A stretch of 64,000 nt of DNA, taken from NCBI GenBank assembly GCA_910589415.1, contig OU342637.1:32208162-32272161 (forward strand). Direction: 5' to 3'. Positions within the stretch are counted from its first letter, which is position 1. Every line of letters starts with the position of its first letter. This DNA comes from Malachius bipustulatus (lineage: Eukaryota; Arthropoda; Insecta; Coleoptera; Melyridae). The notes under the pieces were generated by a model. The model had not been told where the DNA came from, made no database searches, and saw nothing but the letters and a program-made list of their open reading frames with translations. Position numbers and translations under genes: made by a program. Shown one piece after another: positions 23,280 through 36,373 of this stretch.

Positions 23280-24775
23280 GAATTCTTGCTAATACTTTCA
23301 AGAAGAAGAAGAAGAAGAAGGAGGATATTTCGCTGGAATTGCTTTTCTTTCAAGCTGTTGGTTTTCTTAAAGTCGTCAGTAACTTTTCTTGTCAGCTGTG
23401 AAACTCGTTAAAGATCGTCGTAGAGTCTCTTGATTAAGTGGAAGAAGAAGAAGGGGATTTAACGGATGTATCTTCAAAAATCAAGAAGATCGACCACAAT
23501 TTCTTGGTTAAATTGAAGAAGAAAATGAGATAAGATCGTCCTAGAACCTCTTGATTTATTTGAAGAAGAAAAAGAAGTATCTTCAAAAAGAGAGAAGATG
23601 TCATAGAATCTCTAAATTAAATTGAAGAATAAGAAGAAGGGGAATTATCTTGAAAATGTGAGTAGATCGTCGTAGAGCCTTCTGATTTATTTGATGAAGA
23701 AGAAGAAGAAGAAGAAGAAGAATGGGATTTAACGGATATATCTTCAAAAAGAACGAAGATCGTCCAGAATTTCTTGATTCCAGAAGATCGTCATAAAATC
23801 TTTAAATAAATAGAAAAAGAAGCGGAATCATCTTAAAAATGTGAGTAAATCGTCGTAGAGCCTCCTAGTTCATTTGAAGAAGAAAAAGAAAAAGGCCATT
23901 TAATGGATATATCTTCAAAAAAATAAGATCGTCATAAAATCTCTAAATTAAATTTAAAAAGAAGAGGAATCATCTTGGAAATGTGAGTAGATCGTCGTAG
24001 AGCCTTCTGATTTATTTGAAAAAGAAGACGATTTAACGGATATATCTCCAACAAAAAGAAAGAAGATCGTCTAAAATTTCTTCATTAATTTGAAGAAGAA
24101 AATGAGACAAGATCGTCATAGAACCTCTCTTGATTCATTTGAAGAAGAAGTGGATGTATCGTCAAGAAAAGAGAAGATCGTCATGGAATCTCTAAATTAA
24201 ATTAAAAAGGAAGAACCGCAATCTTTTTGAAAATGTAATAGATCGTCGTAAAGTCTCCTGATTAATTTGAAGAAGAAGAAGAAGGGGATTTAACGGATAT
24301 ATCTTCAAAAAGAAAGAAGATCGTCCAGAATTTCTTGATTCATTTGAAGAAGTGGATTTATATTCAAAAAGAGAGAAGATCGTCATATAATCTCTAAATC
24401 AAATTGAATAAAAAGAAAGTGAATTATCTTGAAAATGTGAGTAGATCGTCGTTAAGCCTCCTGATTCATTTGAAGAAGAAGAAGGCGATTTAATGGATGT
24501 ATCTTTAACAAAAAGAAAGAAGATCGTCTGGAATTTCTTGAATAATTTAAAGAAGAAAACGAGACAAGATCGCCTTAAAACCTCTTGTTTTATTTGAAGA
24601 AGTTGAAGGAGTGGATTTATCTTCAAGAAAAGAGAAGATCATCAGAAAATCTCTGAATAAGTCTAAGAAGCAGCAGCGGAATCATCTTGAAAACCCTTCT
24701 AATTCATTTGAAGAAGAAGAACAAGAAGAAGAAGGCGATTTAACGGATACGTCTTCAAAAAGAAAGAAGCCCCAA
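23280..24775. repeat. GAAGAA-rich compound tandem array (left arm of an inverted pair)
   Basis: Subunits of roughly 60-70 bp, grouped in larger blocks, repeat AGAAGATCGTCGTAGAGCCT, then a TGATTTATTTGAAGAAGAAG phrase, then GGATTTAACGGATATATCTT, then CAAAAAGAAAGAAGATCGTC. Runs of GAA up to about nine occur near 23696-23722. The reverse complement of these phrases makes up the array at 26.2-28.46 kb. Confidence 0.85.
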
Positions 24776-24779
24776 AACC

Positions 24780-26195
24780 GAACCAAGAACTTTATAAGAG
24801 ACTGCAAGAGTTTCGCAAACAAGACCAGGATCGAAGGTGTGAGGGGTTTTGGTGTTGCTTTTGCTCACCGAAACTCTCATTTTTTTGAATTAGTTACAAA
24901 CAGGGGTAGTCTCCCCAATGTCACATGCATGGCAGTCGCAAAAGATCATACTGTACCTTGATAGGACACTATAAGAAGAAACAAGGAAGCAATCCCCAAA
25001 TATTAGTCTTTTTTTCCGAGTGTCAAGTTATAGTTTCCACCTTCTTCAAAAAATGGATGTTGCAATGTACAAACAAACCTCACATTATCGTCGATGATTG
25101 ATGGCTTGAACAGGCCCGAATTTACATGCAGTTAGAAAGAAGAGAAATCCAGAAGCACTTTTTGCCTACCTATCTACGATTATAGTAAGTGTAGAAAGAA
25201 AAGAACGTAACCGACTAAACGTCACGCGTGCATTTTTAAACGCATAATGGTCACAATTTAATGTTCATGTTGCAGTACCTACAATGATGATGAAGTGGAC
25301 GTGCAGATGCAACACGCCACTTACAGGACGTATTGCATGCGGTCCGTTTAACGGCTCGCGCAATTTTCTTAATAACGCCCGTTAATTGTTCCCCCAAGTT
25401 GGCAGAAGAAGCGATTACTGAAACGTTACAAGTGTCCGCACCTCGCGCACCATAACCAACAGTGGTCATTTTGTGGACGGAATTCGAATCGAGCATCCTC
25501 GTTTAAATGCTAATTTAATATTACTTGAATACAGGCTGGGGCTGGGGCTGCCAGAGACGACGTACGACGAGTACTACATTTATCAGACAACACAGATATA
25601 TCTCCGCTTGCAAAATATTCAAAAGGAGGAGGAGAAACGGAGGGCGTTTTGTGATTATCGACAGACATGTCGTTAATTTTTATCGTTCAATTTTATGTAC
25701 CAATTTTTGTTTAATATCGCGTCCTCGCTTTGATGGATTACGTCATAATATGGCACGATTAATTCAATTTTAATCGAAGTCTTGAAATTTCTTCCACAAT
25801 TACAATAAAAAAATAAATCAAACCATCTGCATAATCCTCGACGATAATCTCTGGTTTGTATAAGTACACCATGGGACGTGGTGAAGAAGAGTGGAAACAA
25901 CACAACCACCCTGTGAAAAAGGGCTAATATTGGGGGAGCGAGGTCCCTAAAGAATATGGGTAGATAAACTAGAAATCCTCTTTTCTCAAACAGATCTCTT
26001 CTTATTAGAATTATATAAATCCGTACCGGGGAGAACACCCCCTCTACCTTTGCTCGCCACTAACGCCAAAATATGAAAGTAGTAGTGAGAAAAAATAAGA
26101 ACGAGACCTCTTGGTCTTGGTCTTTTCTGTCAGGTCTTGGTCTCGTTTGCAAAATTCCTGCGGTCTCTTTTATGCAAAGAAAGTATAAATGACTT
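24780..26195. other. Spacer between the two opposed arrays
   Basis: About 1.4 kb of non-repetitive sequence. It has a more balanced stretch at 25.1-25.7 kb but no recognisable exon or promoter. Confidence 0.35.
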
Positions 26196-26199
26196 TCAG

Positions 26200-28460
26200 A
26201 TTTCAGCTTCAAGATGAAGAAAAAGGATTTTTTGTCTTCTTCAAATTGATCAAAAAGTTCTATGCCGATCTTCTCTTTTAAAAGATAAATTTCCTTCTTC
26301 TTCTTCTTCTTCAAATAAATCAGAAGATCTAAGACAATCTTCCGATCCTCTCTCTTTTTCAACCCCTTTCTTCTTTTTCTTCAAATGAAACAAAAGGTTA
26401 TACGTAAACAAACTTCCCTCATTTTTAACTCCCTTCTTTAAATTATTCAAAGAGTTCTACGACGATCTTTTCTCTTTTCGAAGAAAAATGCCTTTCTTCA
26501 TCTTCTTCAAAGGAATTCAAAGGTTCTACGACGATCTTCGCTTATTTTCGATCCCCTTTTTCAAATAAATCGATAGGAAGTTAAATGAAGAATCTTCTTT
26601 CTTTTTGAAGATAGATCCCCTGCTTTTTCTTAAGAATTTTCAATCACCTTCTTCAAATTACTCAAAAGTTCTATAACGATCTTCTCTCTTTTTCAAGATA
26701 AATCCGTTAAATCCTCTTCTTCTTCTTCAAATTAATTCAGAGGTTCTTTAACAATAATCTTTGTTTTTGAAGATACATCTCCTTCTTCTTCAAATGAAAC
26801 AGAAAGCTGCAAGACGATATTTTCTCATTTTCATGATAATTTTCCCTTCTTCTTCTTCACATAGTCAATCTTCTCTCATTTTCAACCGACTCCTTCAACT
26901 TTCGATGAAAATTTTTATCTCTTTTTGAAGATAAATCCACTTTTTCTTTTTCTTCAGATGAATTAAGGAGTTCCACGTAGTCAGTATTCTCTTTTTGAAG
27001 ATAAATTCTTCTCTGTTTTTCAAGATAAACCCCCTTCTTTTAATAGGTTTTACGTAATCTATCTTCCCTCATTTTTAATTTCCTTCTTCAAATTAATGAA
27101 AAAGTTCTACGACGATCTTCTCTAATTTTCGATCCCCTTTTTCAAATAAATCAATAGGAAGTAAATGAACAATCTTCTCTTTTTTTGAAGACAAATCCTC
27201 AAATTCATAAAAAAGTTCTATGATCTTATATCTTCTCTCTTTCTGCAGATATAAATCTTCTGCTTCTTCAAATGAAACAGAAAACTGCAAGACGATATTT
27301 TCTCATTTTCATGATAATATTCCTTCTTCTTCTTTTTCCCATAGTCATCTTTTCTATTGTTCAATTGCTTTCCTTCAACTTCACAAAAAGTTCGATGAAG
27401 AATCTTATCTTTTTTTCAAGATAACTTTTTATCCCTATTTGAAGATAAATTCCCTTCTTCTTTTTCAAATCAATTAAGAGATTCTACGTAGTCAATCTTC
27501 CTTTGATTGAAGATCAATTTTTATCTCTTTTTGAAAATAAATCCCCTTCTTATTAGCATGAATTAAAAGTAGGAAATCTTCTCTTGTTGAAGATAAATTA
27601 TTAACTCATTTTGAAGATAAATCCCTGCTTCGTTTTTAAATTCATGAAGAGGTTCCACGTAGTCAATCTTCTCTCATTTTCAATCGCCTCCTTCAACTTA
27701 ATCAAGAAGTTCGATGAAGAGTCTGATCTCTTTTTGAAGATAAATAAATCCCCTTTTCTTCTTCTTCAAATGAATTAAGAGGTTCCACGTAGTTAATCTT
27801 CTCTTGTTCCAGATAAATTCTTCTTGCTTTTTAAAGATGAATTCTTCTCTGTTTTTGAAGATAGATCCCTGCTTCTTCAAATGCATGAAGATGTTCCACG
27901 TTGTCAATCTTCTCTCATTTTCAATCGTCTCCTTATTGAACTTAATCAAGAAATTCGATGAAGAGTCTGATCTCTTTTTGAAGATAAATTTTGATCACTT
28001 TTTGAAGATAAATTCTTCTCTGTTTTTGAAGATAGATCCCCTGCTTCTTCTTCAAATCACGAAGAGGTTATACGTTGTCAATCTTCTCTCATTTTCAATC
28101 GACTCCTTCAACTTAATCAAGAAGTTGGATGAAGAATCCTCAAGAAGTTGGATGAAGAATCCTATCTCTTTTTGAAGATACATTTATCTTTTTTTGAAGA
28201 TAAATCCCCTTCTTCTTTTTCAAATCAATTAAAAGGTTACACGTAGTCAATCTTCTCTTGTTGAAGATAAATTATTCTCTCTTTTTGAAGATAAATGCTT
28301 CTCCATTTTTGAAGATAAACCGCCTGCTTCTTCTTCAAATGAATCAAAGAATTCTAGACGATTTTCTCTCATTTTCAAGAAAATTTCCGTTCTTCTTTTT
28401 GGAATTTCCTAAGATTACGATGACTTTTTGTAGATAAATCTCCTTCGTCTTCACGATGAT
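26200..28460. repeat. TTCTTC-rich compound tandem array (right arm of an inverted pair)
   Basis: It repeats GACGATCTTCTCTCTTTTTG, then AAGATAAATCCCCTTCTTCT, then TTCAAATGAATCAAGAGGTT, with many variants. AAATCCGTTAAATCC near 26700 is the complement of the GGATTTAACGGAT phrase in the left array, showing common origin in opposite orientation. It is longer than the left arm and contains additional internal duplications, for example around 27.65-28.15 kb. Confidence 0.85.
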
Positions 28461-28469
28461 CTTCTCTCA

Positions 28470-30340
28470 GTTTCTAGCATCTTCTAACAATAGTTATGTG
28501 TTATATGAAGAACAATTAGCTCTACTCTTTTACCACTACCTGATGGCAATTTCTTCATTTGATTGTTTCCGGCAAGTCTCTCTCTTCGTTCAATTTTTGC
28601 AACTTCTGCAATGCTTTTCCCATGTCCGAGTTTTCCCCAGTTCGAGGCTCAATGTTATTAATAATTGAAATCATCAATCGGGTTTTCATGATTCAGCAGA
28701 CACGTTTAAACAAACGGATTTTCCTGGAAGTCTACTCGCTTTTCAATATTTCCCTTTAAATTTAATTTATAAACCGAAATAGACAGGACAGACTATTGGA
28801 TGCTTGCCCAAGACATTAGAATTCTTTGACCTAAATAGCACAATATGTAATTTATGTGCGTATTACCATTACGATCATTTGTTATTTATTTAAAAAATAC
28901 CGAAATCTGGTTCGCTGCTATTGTTTGTTCCATTTCTGCAGGGGTACCGTTACCATTTTTTTAGAATCAGAATTAGAAATCGGAAAAAAATAATGTTTAT
29001 TGAACCTAATTTGAATCATGAATGAAGCCCAAATTTACCCCCAATCAATTAAACGGGTAGATGGGTGATGAAAAATTTCGGAAAATTGTAGTTTTTCACA
29101 CCAATCGAAGCTGCAACTTCGAGGCAGTAAACCCGCGAACCGGCACGGCGTAATTGCGCGATTTTAGGGATGTTTGGGCCATTTAAACGTTCAGATGGCC
29201 GGCGACCCGGAGGACGGCCGAAGAGAGGTCAACGCCCGTCCTGATCAAAGACCCCGGCGCCAAAACGCTGGCTGACAGCCGTTACCGATACTTCCAGTGG
29301 TTGATCTATCAGCTCCTCTCTTGTCCACCTTAAATCCATCCGACGTAATTATTTATCGAGGCATCGTTTGTTCTCCTTCGAATCGAAACGCGAGGAGTAT
29401 CCGAGACTCTTTTATTGTCTTTTGTTCAGCCGGCGTCGGAATCCCGTGTGTGCCGGCAGTGGTTAGTGATACCCGGCCGCCGGCCGGAGTTGTTTATTGT
29501 CGTGGAGTTGGCAGGCTTTTCTCTCGATTCGATTTGCATTATTATAATCAGCGCTGATAAAAAAAAACGCGAATTTAGTTTTCGGATTTCTCTTTTTTTA
29601 CTTAAAAGAAATCATCACAAAAATATTCCAGTCCATTCGCGACTATTAATTTTTTACAAAAATCTCGGTTCTCGAAGCATTATGACGATATTAAAAAATT
29701 AATCGTCTTAAGTTTCGTGAAGAACGTGAAGAAATTTCAAAAATTCGACTCTCGGAATTACGGAATGCGGAGGCACCTTAATAGGGCGCTTCATCAAAAC
29801 GATGATTTATTACCGTGGAAGGGAGTTGCCATGTAGCGGCATTTCCGCACAAAGGCACACACGTCCATAGTACGCGCTGGATAAATGATTTTATGCAGGA
29901 CCTGTCAAGGATTGCGGCCGGTTACTCATGCGGTCTTACGTATGGCCTATAACTTTGCATATACATACGCGGATCGGGATCATAATAGATCATCGATCAT
30001 TAATTTCGTTCGAATATTTCGCGTTGATTGTTGAAATCGAACGTTCGCTTCTATGCCGCCGGTGTGTGCTAATTGAGTTGTAACAGTTTTGATCCGCGTA
30101 TGTCTGAAAGAGAGCGTATAACAAGTCGAGTTACGTAAAAAAAGTGTAGCGGTAATGACAGGCAAAATAAGTCAAGTCGTGCAGAAAGTACCTACCTATG
30201 TACTTTTTTTGAACGCGAGGCCCGTCATCTGTCTAATCACAGATTGACGAAGAATTTTTAACAGAGATTTCCTCCCCTATCAATCAAGAAGTCTGCCCTT
30301 TAAGTTACCTTTCTTCTTACCCTGATGTGGTATAAAGGGT
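28470..30340. other. Gene-free interval with a GC-rich block
   Basis: The block 29100-29550 is GC- and CpG-rich compared with the region, for example around CGGCCGAAGAGAGG near 29210. It could be a regulatory region or an untranslated exon. No coding family was recognised. Confidence 0.3.
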
Positions 30341-30359
30341 CAAAATTTTTTGAACAAAT

Positions 30360-31480
30360 AAATTCTTATTCACACTATCAAATGAGACTCGATTCCTTTC
30401 AATTTGGTTAAATTTTGATGAAAATTTGGTGATAATGAGCGAAAGAATGGCATACGCGGTATGTCAAATTAGTCACACTATATGAGACCAGATTCCTTTT
30501 AATTTGAGTAAATTTTGTTTGAAATTTGGTTAAAATGAGTGAAAGAAAGGCAAATACGGTATGAAGAAATCAAATTTACGACAAAAAAAAATTGATCACA
30601 CTATATTAGACTCGATTCCTTTCAATTTGGTTTAATGTTCGTTACAATTTGTTTAAAATGAGTGTAAAAAAAGCAAATGCGATATGAAGAAATCAAATAC
30701 ATACACGGTAAAAAATTTAATCACACTATATGAAACGCGATTTCTTCCATTTTGGGTAAATTTTGGTTAAAAAATAGTTAAAATTATTGGAAGAAAGGCA
30801 TATGCGGTATGAAGACACCAAATTTACGGAAAAAAATTTAGTCACACTATATGAGACTCGATTCCTTTCAATTTGGGTAAATTTTGGTTAAGCAATGGTT
30901 AAAATGAGTGGAAGAAAGGCATATGCGGCATGAAAGAAACCAAATTACGGACGAAAAAATTTAATCACACTATATGAGACTCGATTCCTTTCAATTTGGG
31001 TACCTTTTGGTTAAACAATGGTTAAAATGATTGGAAGAAAGGCATATGCGGCATGAAGAAGCTAAATTTCGGACAACAAAAATTAAATCACACTATATGA
31101 GATGAGACTCAATGCCTATCAATTTGGGTAACTTTTGGTTAAAATTTGATTAAAATGAGTGAAGAAAATGCAAATGCGGTATGAAGAAACCAAATTTACG
31201 GTAAAAAAAATTAATCACACTATATGCGACTCGATTCCTTTCAATTTGGTTAAAATTTGGTTAAAATGAGCGGAAGAGGGGCAAATGCGGCTTGAAGAAA
31301 CCAAATTTGGGACAAAAAAATTTAATCACACTATATAAAAGTCGTTTCCCTTCAATTTGGGTGAATTTAGGAAATTTGGTTAAAATTAGTGTGTAAAAAG
31401 GGCAAATGCGGCATGAAAAAATCAAATTTCGGGCAAAAAATTTAATCACACTATATGAGACTCAATTTCTTGTATTTTTT
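30360..31480. repeat. Tandem array, about 120 bp, ten copies
   Basis: TCACACTATATGAGACTCGA or variants start near 30372, 30476, 30596, 30723, 30844, 30966, 31089, 31216, 31328 and 31447. Each is followed by a TTCCTTTCAATTTGGGTAAA phrase, a GGTTAAAATGAGTGGAAGAA phrase, then AGGCAAATGCGGTATGAAGA. Spacing is 104-127 bp. Confidence 0.9.
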
Positions 31481-31489
31481 TTATGTTGC

Positions 31490-33270
31490 GAAAATGCGTG
31501 GAAGAGAGGCAGCCTGTCACTTCTATTTCTCAAAATTTCTGTTTCAAACTACTCTTTAATAAGGACCTGATTTATCCAATTCCGGAAAAAAGGGCTCATC
31601 TAATCACTTTTAGACACTGCACATAAATAAAATGATCACCTATAAATCAAATACTATATTCTGAACTTCCAGATAAATCTTGTAGGTAGGTAGATAATAA
31701 TATCAAGTTCGATAAATGATTAAAAAAATGAAATAAAATTCTAATAATAAAGTGGAATAAGACAAAATTATACAGCGTGTTACAACGCGTCCGCACATCT
31801 AATCCGGTTATTAAAACATAAAACTTCGACATCCTGTATACGATTTAATAAATAATGAGACGTTCTTACGTTTTCTGTGTAGTGTGCAGTGTGTTGTAGG
31901 TATCGGTTCTCAATAATTAAAAAACCGCACACATTTTAATTGGCGATTAAAATTTCTAATGCACCATCAGTAAACTTTCCTTATACGACGGGCAGGCAGG
32001 TAATATCGAAACGTTCTGTCGCAGAAGCGCGCATAATGCGAATCAAATAAAATAAAATAAATACGATGACCAGAATGACATGCACACGGTGTTAATTAAT
32101 TACCGAGAAGTCGGGGCACGTAAAACTCGACAGACTCACCGGAAATTAAACTTTTCAATAATACCTTCGCATTTATGAATAAATAATTGCTGGCCATTAT
32201 TGTCTCTTATTAATTTTTTAACATCTTGAAGAATTGTTTTTTTAATCAACAGAGGTGTTATTGCATATTTCTTAATTGTCTTTGGGTTTGCAGATAATGG
32301 GCTCAAGCAGTAGTGGCAGATCTATGACTCAATCTATCGGTTCCAGCTGCATCTGGAAATCGGGAGAAGAGTATTTTGACCTTATCTCATTGAACACCAA
32401 CACCAACACAACTTCTTGGTGATAGTGCTAATGACGAAAAACCCCACAGTGGCCAAAATAAGGTAAACCAACCATTTTTCGATCATCATCCTCTCTAAAA
32501 CTCAAACCGTAATCGCCCTGTATAGAGACGAACCGGCCATTTCTCATCGACCTCTTCTACTACTAAACTAAACATAATGGGCATTGTTCGTGCAATGCGC
32601 AGTCATTACTTAACATAGACCTCGCCGACCGGGGCCAGAGAGAAGCAGCGGATAGATTACCATCGATGGTCCGATATCCGCATGATATACCACTCAGATA
32701 ACGCTCCGCGTGTATTATATAGAGGGATTCCTACATGCCCGATACCATCGCCTATTTATTGAGCATAATTGAACTCTTGTTGTTGTTGCCATTGCACAGG
32801 TTGCAGGGTCCCAGGCGTGCGGCGGAGGTCTCTCTCTCGAGGCAAGTCGGTGCGTAGCGCGGTAGCGCATTGTTCCCAGTCTGATGCCCGTATGCCGGGA
32901 TATCTATGGGAAAGAGGATGGCATTATGTTATATGAAGAGTTATTAGCGTTTCTTCCGATAAAACTACTCCAAGAATTATTATTCAACTTTCACCTAAAT
33001 TTTCTCATACAAAATCAAATGAAAATCGAATTTTTAAACAAAACCCCGTTGGCCGCGACTACCCGGCGACGGACGGGTAGGTAAGTTGATTGGTCGAGAA
33101 AGAGGGACGGAGGCTCTGGATTGGATGCGAGATACCGCAGCATTAACCTTAATAATTAATAATTTTTTTTACAAATCTACTTCAATTCTTCTCACACAGA
33201 GATGGGACAAATAAACATGTTTTTCTTCGCTTGTGTCAGTTTCCAGGCGTTTAAATGCTGAATTGTTTGA
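31490..33270. other. Gene-free interval
   Basis: No supported exon. The block 32790-32900 is somewhat richer in GC. CATCCTGTATACG near 31830 belongs to the dispersed insect repeat-end motif. Confidence 0.35.
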
Positions 33271-34129
33271 CTCACCATCACAAGAACATTCTAGATTATT
33301 CGAAAACATTATGCCCGATTTCGTACAATAAGAATGCTAAGAAAGAATGACGGCCTTGAAGCTGTCAAGGCTCGCCTTGAGAAATCAAGCTGACGGATAA
33401 ATTCAAAATTTCTAGAACATTCTAAAGAATTCTCGATGATAAAGTAGCTGAGAAACGCGGTAAACTAATTAATGGCTCCAGTTATTTGTAACGTTGTCCA
33501 AGGACGATGATTTTCCAGAAAACATACCTAATTGGTAAGTCAAAGGAAAAGTTCTAGAATCTTCTACTCAATTCTACTCTACTTTATATGATAAGTACTG
33601 GGAATACTGGGAAACAAGATTGCAATCGTTTTCAATAGCCTGATGGCACTCTGCCTGCGGTGCTACAATACAAGTATGATTGTTTAACTTATGAGAAAAC
33701 TTCCAGAATATTCTAAAATGTTCTCGATGATAAAGAGGCTTAGAAACGCAATAAACTAAAGCTTCAGTTGTCTTTAACCCTGTCCCCGGACGACAATTTT
33801 ACAGCAAACTTACCTAATTATTGTCAAGTAGAAAGGAATGTTCTAGATTCTAGAACCTTCCGAGAAATTATACTCTACTTTCTAGAATAAATAAGGCGAA
33901 ACAATATTATTATCGTTTTCCCTACGGCACTTCCCGGTGCTACAAATACCTGCATGATTGTTGAAATTATGAGAAAATTTCAAAATTTTCGAGAACATTC
34001 GAAAAAAACAGATTTAGTGGTTTGAAAAGATGTAAACGCACTAATGACTTCCCCTTCCATTATTCACTAGTTGCTCCTCTGACAATAATTTTTCAAGCAA
34101 TTAAATATATCTCCTTAGTAAAGCCAAAA

Positions 34130-34147
34130 GAACATTCCAGAATATTC
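34130..34147. promoter_or_regulatory. Four-triplet heat-shock element
   Basis: GAACATTCCAGAATATTC has four perfect triplets at 5-bp spacing, in a diverged copy of the 295-bp satellite. Confidence 0.6.
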
Positions 34148-35451
34148 TTATAAATTCTACTCCATTTTCTATCACAAATAATGGGAAACAAGATAACTAT
34201 TGTCTTCAATAACCTGTTGGCAACTCCCCCTGTGGTAGAATACATGCATTTTCGATAAAAAAATGAGAAAATTTTATAATTTCTAGAACATTCGAAAGTA
34301 TTCTCGATTATGAAGAAACTGAGAAACGTAGTAAACTTGATAATATCTTCCGTAATCTGCTAGCCCGTCCCTGGACAACAGTTTTCCCGCAATTTATTGG
34401 TAAGATAAAAGGAACGTTCCAGAATCTACTAAAAAAATTATAGGTACTCCATTTCCTATGATAAATACTGGGAAACAAAATAACTATTGTCTTCAAAAAC
34501 CTGTTGGCAACTCCTCGGTGGTAGAATACACGCATTTTCTCGATAAAAAAATGAGAAAATTTTATTATTTCTAGAACATTCGAAAGTATTCTCGACTATT
34601 ATAAAGAAACTGAGAAACACAGTAAATTGGATAATGTCTTCCGTAATCTGCTAGCCCGTCCCTGGACAACAGTTTTCCAGCAATTTATTGGTAAAGATAA
34701 AAGTAACGTTCCAGAATCTTCTGAAAAAAATTCTACTCCATTTTCTGTGACAAATACTGGGAAACAAAATAACTATTGTCTTCAAAAACCTGTTGGCAAC
34801 TCCCCTCCCCGGTGGTAGAATACACGCATTTTCGATTTAAAAAAATGAGAAAATTTTATTATTTCTAGAACATTCGAAAGTATTCTCGACTATTATAAAG
34901 AAACTGAGAAACGCAGTAAATTGGATAATGTCTTCCGTAATCTGCTAGCCCGTCCCCGGACAACAGTTTCCCGACAATTTACTAGCTACCTGTTTATTGA
35001 TAAGATGAAGGAAACGTTCTAGAATCTTCTAAAAATAATCTACTCCATTTTTTATGACAAATACTGGGAAAAAAGATTGCTATCGTCTTCCATAGAAGGC
35101 TCGCTACTCCCTGGTTCTAAAATACTCGCATTATTGATAAACTCATTAGAAAATTTCAATATTTCTAGAACATTCGAAAGTATTTTTGACGATAAAGAAG
35201 TTGAGAAAGGCTGTATATTGAACAATGCAATCCGTAATCTGCTAGCGCGTCCCCGGACAATAGTTTCTCTACAATTTACTACCTACCTGTATATTGGTAA
35301 AACATTCTAAATAAACCCCTTTGCAGTTTATCGACGATAAACTGCTTTGAAAAGTGGTAAGCGCATTAACGCCTCCCCCTTCTATTATTCGCTAACTACT
35401 CTTCAGACAATTATTTTTAGGCAATTAAATACCTACTTGTTAAAGTCAAAA

Positions 35452-35469
35452 GAACATTCCAGAATCTTC
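35452..35469. promoter_or_regulatory. Four-triplet heat-shock element
   Basis: GAACATTCCAGAATCTTC has four perfect triplets at 5-bp spacing, the strongest class of heat shock factor site. Confidence 0.6.
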
Positions 35470-35479
35470 TAATAAATTC

Positions 35480-36370
35480 TATCGCGTTTTCTATAACAAA
35501 TACTGAAATCAAGACTACTATTCTCTTCCACAGCCGGCTATTATTGCCAAACGAAGTATTTTAGTTCAGGCTTATTAAATTGAGCTATAATAACGTACTT
35601 TTAATGGAAAAAATCGACACCTCCCCGGAAATTACCAAATATTTTCTCTCATAAAAAGAGTTCACACCTGAACTGAAGCCACACGTTGTTACGTTAACAA
35701 GTTTGATAAAATCTTGATCACACGACATACGCGGTGTTAGTTGTTGTTATTAAATTAATCATTTACTCGTACCAATCAACGACGGCCGCTTTTTCCTCGC
35801 ATCGCGTCCGTATCATCATCATCTTATCCAGAAATTATTTCGGAACGGGATCATTTTCACGTCACCTCATTAAAATTCCGAGCCGGATTGTTACCGAGTG
35901 TATCCGAGTTCTTGCGCCCGTTGCATAAAAATCATAATAACTGGCCGGTCGCTCGTCTCGAGAAAATATCATTTATCGAATTCTATTATGTCTAAAATTT
36001 TAATTAAGGCGATATGTCCGTCTGTCTTGTTGTTCTGTTTTCGAGACGGCGCGGTCGCAATAATTCCACCTGCCCCGTCCGTCCGTACGTACGTATAGAG
36101 GTAATTACCATAAGAATTAGTCTTAATTTGCAATTTTTCCCAGAGTAAAATACCCACCGTACCTACCTCTCTCAGTCATGCTTTGCATATGCAAATTCCG
36201 TTCAACATACATACGCCGTAATTGTTGTAATTGCTTGTCGTACAGGAGTAATTTGATGTACTCCGTGTTTATAGTTTTTCACTCTACACCTTTTGCTTTA
36301 TCAATTTATTGACCTGTCATTTTTTTACGTGTGTTTACTTCTTCTTTTTTTTCTTTTTTGTCTCTTACTT
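35480..36370. other. Gene-free interval
   Basis: No repeat unit or supported exon. A short CGTCCGTCCGTACGTACGTA stretch lies near 36077. Confidence 0.35.
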
Positions 36371-36373
36371 AAC

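Larger units (their letters stand above)
33410..35469. promoter_or_regulatory. Cluster of 15 perfect heat-shock elements
   Basis: Sites with TTC/GAA triplets alternating every 5 bp are at 33410-33422, 33552-33564, 33701-33713, 33848-33860, 33988-34000, 34130-34147, 34281-34293, 34412-34424, 34569-34581, 34709-34721, 34863-34875, 35017-35029, 35163-35175 and 35452-35469. The two longest (34130-34147 and 35452-35469) have four perfect triplets; counting their overlapping three-triplet frames gives at least fifteen matches. Heat shock factor trimers bind such arrays in all eukaryotes studied. Binding here is inferred from sequence only. Confidence 0.6.
33280..35470. repeat. About 295-bp satellite carrying heat-shock-element sequences
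   Basis: Monomers of 291-297 bp are clearest from about 34318 to 35200, where CTGAGAAACGCAGTAAA or variants occur near 34318, 34609, 34903 and 35200. Older diverged copies extend left to about 33280. The ordered content is a TTCTAGAACATTCGAA site, a GTATTCTCGA phrase, the GAGAAAC phrase, CCGTAATCTGCTAGCCCGTC, a GACAACAGTTTTCC phrase, a TTCCAGAATCTTCT site, a CTACTCCATTTTCTATGACA phrase, AAATACTGGGAAACAA, then CCTGTTGGCAACTCC. Two heat-shock-element matches per monomer are described separately. Confidence 0.9.
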
